Source of the DNA: a bacterium
Lineage (GTDB): Bacteria; Nitrospinota_A; UBA7883; JACRGQ01
Assembly: GCA_021815535.1 (NCBI GenBank)
Contig: JAKAGL010000083.1
Location: 1-8,765 of the forward strand
DNA length: 8,765 nucleotides
Reading direction: 5' to 3'
Shown: piece by piece, positions 5,380-8,765 of the stretch
How positions within the stretch are numbered: position 1 is the stretch's first letter
Layout of the letters: the number at the start of each line of letters is the position of its first letter
Notes under the pieces: generated by a model
Seen by the model: the letters and a program-made list of their open reading frames with translations, nothing else
What the model was told of the DNA's origin: nothing
Database searches by the model: none
Position numbers and translations under genes: made by a program

Positions 5380-6711
5380 TTATTTTTCCGCTTCCCGATC
5401 CGGTATGCCGGCCACCTTTTGCATTCGCGATAAGGCGATTTCGTAATCGGCGGTGGCCATGGTGTAGTTGAGCTTGCTTTGCAGCAATGCGACCTCGGCG
5501 TCCAGTACTTCGGTATTGGTTGCGTGCCCGTTGTGAAAGCGGTTCTTTATAATACGGGCGCTTTCTTCGGCCTGTTCTACGCCGCCATTTGCGATGTCGA
5601 TCCGTTCGCGGGCCTGTGACAGGGAAAGGTAGCTTTGGTTCACTTCCAGCTCCACTTCGTCAAGCGCCTGGTCATAGGCAATCTCCGCCTGCGATTTTCG
5701 CGCGTCTGCCTGCGCCACCTGGCTGCGGGTGGTTCCCCAGTCAAAAAGGTCGTAACTGACCATGACGCCAACATCCCAGGTACTGTCCCACCGGTCTTCG
5801 TTCGGCAGGTAGCGCTGGTTGGGATTGGCATACAGTATTTCGCCGTAGAGCGAGACGGAGGGGAGGTACCCCCCTTTGCTGGCGGCATATCCGGCGCGGG
5901 CCGATTCTATTTTCATCCGCGCCGCGTTCAGGTCGGGGCGGTTTTCGGCGGCGGAACTTTTGTACTCTTCCAGCGTTTTCAGCTCGGCATCCCGCCGGGC
6001 GAGGGGGGTGGTAAGCGTGAGGCTGGTATCCAACGGCAGGCCGATGATGTTGTTGAGCTGCATCATGGCAAGTTTTACGTTATTGGCGGCGTCGGCCTGG
6101 GCGAACCGGACATTGCTCAATTGCACCTGCGTTTTCAGTTGCTCATCGCGCAACATGACGCCGGCGTTCACCATGTTCGTAACATCGGCGAGGTGGCTTT
6201 GCACCTGCGTCACGTTTTCGTCCAGCACCAGCTTTACCTGCTGGGCTTTATAGAGCTGCCAATAGGCGCTGCGTGCGGCAAATGCCATGTCCGCTTTGCC
6301 GTTTTCATATTCTTTGTCCGCCGCCAAGGCGCTGTAAGAGGCCGATGCGGCGTATCCTTCGAGTTTGTTGCCGGTGTACAGCGGGTAGGCGACCGACAGT
6401 TTCGCTTGATACCAGTTCGTCAGCGAAGGGGAAATGACGACAGGGGCGGGGGCGCCGGGCGCCTGAAACTCGAAGGCGCCGACGTCGCTCATCTTGGTAT
6501 AGCCCGCTTGCGCCGTCACCTTGGGCTTGTCCGCGCTTGAAGTTTCGTCCGCTTTGGCGTGGGCGGCCGTGGCGCCCAAGCCGGCGATCCGCACCTGTTT
6601 GCTGTTCTGCAGGGCCATCCGCGCGGCCTCATCTATTGATAGTTGCCGCCCGTCCGCCGCGTATGCGGCGACCGGCAGGAAGGCCGCCAGCGCGAATACA
6701 AACAATTTCAT
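5380..6711 (-). CDS. TolC-family outer-membrane efflux channel (OEP)
   Basis: Outer-membrane exit duct of the pump, 443 residues. The start at 6709-6711 is chosen because AAAGGA lies 9 nt upstream and the protein then begins with a Sec signal peptide (hydrophobic 3-16, cleavage likely after Ala-Tyr-Ala at 18). Longer in-frame starts at 6729 and 6768 have no ribosome site and would overlap the ATPase A gene. Two homologous OEP halves are visible. Each has long coiled helices, an Asn-x-Gly turn or similar (Asn-Ala-Gly 182-184, Asn-Gly 394-395), and an end of the type Gly-(Leu/Ile)-Pro (224-226, 435-437). Beta-barrel strands are likely near 103-113 and 311-325. It is a little shorter than E. coli TolC's mature chain and has no lipobox, so it is anchored by the barrel only. 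It follows ATPase A after 22 nt and sits between the two ATPase genes, which is unusual. Confidence 0.94.
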   Translation of the reverse strand: MKLFVFALAAFLPVAAYAADGRQLSIDEAARMALQNSKQVRIAGLGATAAHAKADETSSADKPKVTAQAGYTKMSDVGAFEFQAPGAPAPVVISPSLTNWYQAKLSVAYPLYTGNKLEGYAASASYSALAADKEYENGKADMAFAARSAYWQLYKAQQVKLVLDENVTQVQSHLADVTNMVNAGVMLRDEQLKTQVQLSNVRFAQADAANNVKLAMMQLNNIIGLPLDTSLTLTTPLARRDAELKTLEEYKSSAAENRPDLNAARMKIESARAGYAASKGGYLPSVSLYGEILYANPNQRYLPNEDRWDSTWDVGVMVSYDLFDWGTTRSQVAQADARKSQAEIAYDQALDEVELEVNQSYLSLSQARERIDIANGGVEQAEESARIIKNRFHNGHATNTEVLDAEVALLQSKLNYTMATADYEIALSRMQKVAGIPDREAEK

Positions 6712-6720
6712 TGAAGCAAT

Positions 6721-6726
6721 TCCTTT
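6721..6726 (-). promoter_or_regulatory. Shine-Dalgarno AAAGGA of TolC-family gene
   Basis: The minus strand reads AAAGGA 9 nt before the ATG at 6711, just after the TAA of ATPase A. It decides the start codon of the channel gene in favour of the signal-peptide form. Confidence 0.65.
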
Positions 6727-6733
6727 CATTTTG

Positions 6734-7651
6734 TTATGCAGCTCTGGTAATGAGCGATATAAACACATTTTCCAGCGACGGTTTCACCGGCCGCCAATCC
6801 GTAATGGAAATGCCGCCGTCCCGTAAAATGGATTCGATACTGATATGTCCGGCCTCCGAGTTTTCCACAACAACATTCAGCCGGTCGCCGAAGGTTTGAA
6901 CATCCAGGATGCCCTCGGCCCCTTTCAGCAAGCGGGCGGCGGTTCTGATCTCGCCGCAGACAATTTCAAGCACTTCGCCGCGCATCTGTTTTTTAATGTT
7001 TGCGGGGGTGTCGAGCGCCATCACCGTCCCTTTGTTCATCAGCGCCACCCGGCTGCACCGTTCCGCTTCGTCCAGATATGGCGTGCTCATTACTATGGTG
7101 ATGTTCGTCTTGAGCAGGGCGGAAAGTATTTTCCAAAAATCCATGCGCGATATAGGGTCAACGCCGGTGGTGGGCTCGTCCAGAAGTATCAGGCGGGGGC
7201 GGTGTATGAGTGTGCAGGCGAGCGCCAGCTTCTGCTTCATGCCGCCTGAAAGGCGGTCGGCCAGCCTGCCGCGGAATGGGGTAAGGCGGGTGAAGGCGAG
7301 CAATTCTTCGCGGAACGGCCGGTAATCGGGCACGCCGTGTATCTCGGCGAAGAACTCGATGTTTTCATCCACAGAGAGGTCGCCATAGAGGGTGAATCGC
7401 TGCGAGAAGTAGCCGATCTGCCGTTTGATCTGTTCCATGCCGTTATTTATATCGTGGCCGAAAATGCGCGCGGTTCCCCCGGAAGGTTTCATGATGCCGC
7501 ACAGCATGCGGAAGAGCGTTGTCTTTCCGCTGCCGTTAGGCCCTACGATACCGAACATTTCCCCTTCGCGCACGGACAGGGATATGCCGTCCACGGCGCG
7601 CAATTCGCCGAATGATTTGGCAAGCCCTTCGATAATCAATGCGTCTGTCAT
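6734..7651 (-). CDS. ABC transporter ATPase A (equivalent to N-terminal half of YbhF; no switch His)
   Basis: Cytosolic nucleotide-binding subunit, 305 residues. Walker A Gly-Pro-Asn-Gly-Ser-Gly-Lys-Thr-Thr is at 37-45, Q-loop Gln84, signature Leu-Ser-Gly-Gly-Met at 134-138, Walker B Leu-Ile-Leu-Leu-Asp-Glu at 154-159, and D-loop Gly-Val-Asp at 163-165. The H-loop position is Pro191 (Ser-Thr-Pro-Tyr-Leu-Asp-Glu-Ala-Glu-Arg-Cys) instead of His. In E. coli YbhF, as I recall, the N-terminal half also lacks this His (Ser-Thr-Ser-Tyr-Leu), so the two are probably equivalent. One ATP site of an A-B heterodimer is therefore expected to be weak. The C-terminal extension ends in Pro-Ser-Leu-Glu-Asn-Val-Phe. 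The ATG at 7649-7651 overlaps the adaptor's TGA as ATGA, with GGAAAA a few bases upstream. The stop is 22 nt before the TolC-family gene. Confidence 0.95.
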   Translation of the reverse strand: MTDALIIEGLAKSFGELRAVDGISLSVREGEMFGIVGPNGSGKTTLFRMLCGIMKPSGGTARIFGHDINNGMEQIKRQIGYFSQRFTLYGDLSVDENIEFFAEIHGVPDYRPFREELLAFTRLTPFRGRLADRLSGGMKQKLALACTLIHRPRLILLDEPTTGVDPISRMDFWKILSALLKTNITIVMSTPYLDEAERCSRVALMNKGTVMALDTPANIKKQMRGEVLEIVCGEIRTAARLLKGAEGILDVQTFGDRLNVVVENSEAGHISIESILRDGGISITDWRPVKPSLENVFISLITRAA

Positions 7652-8568
7652 GGCTTTTCCGTTACCAGCTCCGCGTCCGCCGGCATCCCCGGCTTAAGGA
7701 TGCGGTCCGAATTTGGTATTTCCAGTTTTACGCCGAACACCAGCTTTGTGCGGTCGTCCTTCGTCTGCACGTTTTTGGGGGTGAATTCCGCCACGGGCGA
7801 GATGTAGACCACTTTTCCGGGAATCGGCTTATTCGGCTGCGCGTCGATAAAGACGTTCGCCCGCTGGCCCAGCTTTACCCGCGCCAATTCCATTTCGCTT
7901 ACATAGATCATCAGGTTCACGGTGGCAAGACGGCTGATGCGGAACAATTGCGCGTTCGCCAGCACATGATCCCCTTCCTCGATCGATTTCCGCGTGACCG
8001 TGCCATCCACCGGTGCGGTGACGGAGGTATCGGCGATGTATTTGTCCACCAAGTCCCGTTGCGCCTCGGCCAGCCGCAGGCGGGCGGCGGCCGATTCTAT
8101 CTCTTCGGGCAACAGGCCGTGTTTCAGTTTTTCGTATGTCTGTTTTGCCACTTCAAACCGGGTTTTGGCGTCGTCATATTGCCGTTTTGTGATACCCCGT
8201 TGCCGGAAAAGCTCCTCCGCCCGTTTAAATTCCTTTTCGGCGAAGCGGAGATTCGCCTCGGCAAGCTTGGTATCCTCTGTGCGCGCCCCCCGCTTGGCCA
8301 GACGCAGTTGCGCGCTGGCGGCGTCCACGTTGGCCTCTGCCTGCCGCAGTTGGATATTGAGCGCGTCGCGGTCGATGGAGGCAAGCAGGTCCCCTTTATG
8401 GACTTCGGCCCCTTCATCAACGGCAAGCTTGGTTATTTCGCCGCCGAGTTTGGCGTTTACCGTTACCTCTGTCGCCTCTATCACGCCGGAGGCAGTGATA
8501 TCGCCACGATGGTTGTTATTGCAGCCGGCCAGCGCGATGATGACCATCAGCAGTGCAATACGCCTCAT
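7648..8568 (-). CDS. HlyD/YbhG-family periplasmic adaptor, predicted lipoprotein
   Basis: Membrane-fusion protein linking the inner-membrane permeases to the TolC-like channel, 306 residues. The N-terminus is a lipoprotein signal: two Arg, a hydrophobic core (4-13) and lipobox Leu-Ala-Gly-Cys with Cys16 as the lipidated residue. A biotinyl-lipoyl half follows (about 26-66, with Lys-Leu-Gly-Gly-Glu-Ile and Val-His-Lys-Gly-Asp), then an alpha-helical hairpin coiled coil (about 70-178), the second lipoyl half (about 180-212, Val-Thr-Ala-Pro-Val-Asp-Gly-Thr-Val) and a beta-barrel/proximal part with Leu-Lys-Pro-Gly-Met (291-295). At the hairpin tip R116-x3-L120-x6-T127 matches the spacing of the Arg-Leu-Ser TolC-docking motif known from AcrA/MacA, with Thr for Ser. 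There is a strong purine-rich ribosome site upstream. The ATG overlaps the preceding gene's TGA, and its own TGA overlaps the start of ATPase A. Confidence 0.94.
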   Translation of the reverse strand: MRRIALLMVIIALAGCNNNHRGDITASGVIEATEVTVNAKLGGEITKLAVDEGAEVHKGDLLASIDRDALNIQLRQAEANVDAASAQLRLAKRGARTEDTKLAEANLRFAEKEFKRAEELFRQRGITKRQYDDAKTRFEVAKQTYEKLKHGLLPEEIESAAARLRLAEAQRDLVDKYIADTSVTAPVDGTVTRKSIEEGDHVLANAQLFRISRLATVNLMIYVSEMELARVKLGQRANVFIDAQPNKPIPGKVVYISPVAEFTPKNVQTKDDRTKLVFGVKLEIPNSDRILKPGMPADAELVTEKP

Positions 8569-8765
8569 GCGTTCCTTCCTTTCCTTCCAGCGGGGGTGAA
8601 ACGGGCGTGGAACAGCGGTTTTGCCTTGTCAGCCAAAAACCCCTCGAACATCACCCCCACCACGCCGCGGTAGGCTTCTTCGGCGCTGAAATGATGGCGG
8701 GAAAGCGTTTCGGGGTTTACCACCCCCTGCACCGCCGCAAGGAAGATCATTATGAAGAGTTCCAC
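8565..8765 (-). CDS. Probable TetR-family regulator, C-terminal part (cut by window)
   Basis: The frame is open to the window's end, and 66 residues precede a TGA at 8565-8567. The GTG at the edge is not a credible start, so this is the 3' end of a longer gene. The visible part is a hydrophobic helix (about 2-16), a polar turn, then a second helix with Glu-Glu-Ala-Tyr-Arg-Gly-Val-Val-Gly-Val-Met-Phe-Glu-Gly-Phe (29-43) and a basic tail. This helix pattern is typical of TetR/AcrR C-terminal ligand-binding domains. The DNA-binding part lies outside the window, so the assignment rests on this pattern and on context: E. coli ybhGFSR is preceded in its operon by the TetR-type regulator CecR. The stop overlaps the adaptor's ATG, so regulator and pump are probably co-transcribed and the regulator may control its own operon. 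Confidence 0.55.
   Translation of the reverse strand: MELFIMIFLAAVQGVVNPETLSRHHFSAEEAYRGVVGVMFEGFLADKAKPLFHARFTPAGRKGRNA
8572..8588 (-). promoter_or_regulatory. GGAA-repeat ribosome binding site of the adaptor gene
   Basis: The minus strand carries four GGAA units in 17 bases (one junction has an extra A), ending 3 nt before the ATG at 8568. It is an extended Shine-Dalgarno region that also encodes the last residues of the upstream regulator. The repeated unit gives several possible pairing registers with 16S rRNA. Confidence 0.5.

Noticed and set aside
5635..6540. 301-codon open frame on the plus strand opposite the TolC-family gene
   Set aside because: It is antisense to an obvious OEP gene, and its protein is a low-complexity Gly/Val/Arg-rich sequence without a family signature.
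6712..6768. Longer start for the TolC-family protein
   Set aside because: The added residues would precede the signal peptide and have no ribosome site, whereas AAAGGA sits correctly before the ATG at 6711.
7639..8673. 344-codon open frame on the plus strand opposite the adaptor gene
   Set aside because: It is antisense to a clear HlyD-family gene, has no recognisable domains and crosses two gene ends. Long antisense frames are common opposite GC-rich genes.
1..8765. CRISPR array, tRNA or rRNA gene, insertion sequence, phage attachment site
   Set aside because: I saw no regularly spaced direct repeats with unique spacers, no cloverleaf-like segment, no transposase gene and no paired terminal repeats.

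Overview
The window looks like a chromosomal segment of a Gram-negative (diderm) bacterium. The evidence is a signal-peptide-bearing TolC-type outer-membrane channel gene and a lipoprotein periplasmic adaptor, together with GC-rich coding sequence (about 53-58% in rows I counted). I cannot name the species. The repeat types and the TPR gene would fit Desulfobacterota, Nitrospinota or similar environmental lineages, but that is only an impression.

Left end (1-1319): the 3' part of a plus-strand TPR-repeat gene converges, with a 4-nt gap, on a minus-strand hypothetical gene of 182 codons. That gene is much more AT-rich (about 33-35% GC in sampled rows) and resembles a diverged PD-(D/E)XK nuclease. 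A 247-bp non-coding stretch (1073-1319) follows. It holds a TATAAT -10 candidate for the hypothetical gene, a strong hairpin of dispersed-repeat type, and the start of a second, REP-like repeat.

Right part (1320-8765): everything reads on the minus strand and appears to be one operon. In transcription order it contains: the C-terminal end of a probable TetR-family regulator (cut by the window), a lipid-anchored HlyD/YbhG-type adaptor, ABC ATPase A, a TolC-family outer-membrane channel, ABC ATPase B, two ABC-2 permeases, and then an endonuclease III-related DNA glycosylase. Three junctions are 4-nt ATGA overlaps and one has a single intervening base, so the genes are probably translationally coupled.

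Together the six transport genes encode a complete tripartite exporter. ATPases A and B energise the two inner-membrane permeases, the adaptor bridges the periplasm, and the TolC-like channel crosses the outer membrane. The order matches the E. coli cecR-ybhG-ybhF-ybhS-ybhR operon (recalled from memory), with two changes: the double ATPase YbhF is split into two genes, and a dedicated outer-membrane channel gene sits between the halves. ATPase A lacks the switch histidine while ATPase B has a complete motif set, so the ATPase pair is predicted to be asymmetric. The substrate cannot be read from the sequence. The system is a well-organised variant of a known family rather than a wholly new one. 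The most unusual points are the split asymmetric ATPases around the channel gene, the GC-rich stem-loop between channel and ATPase B, the C-rich G-poor segment before the glycosylase, and a glycosylase whose last codons and stop lie inside a dispersed repeat.
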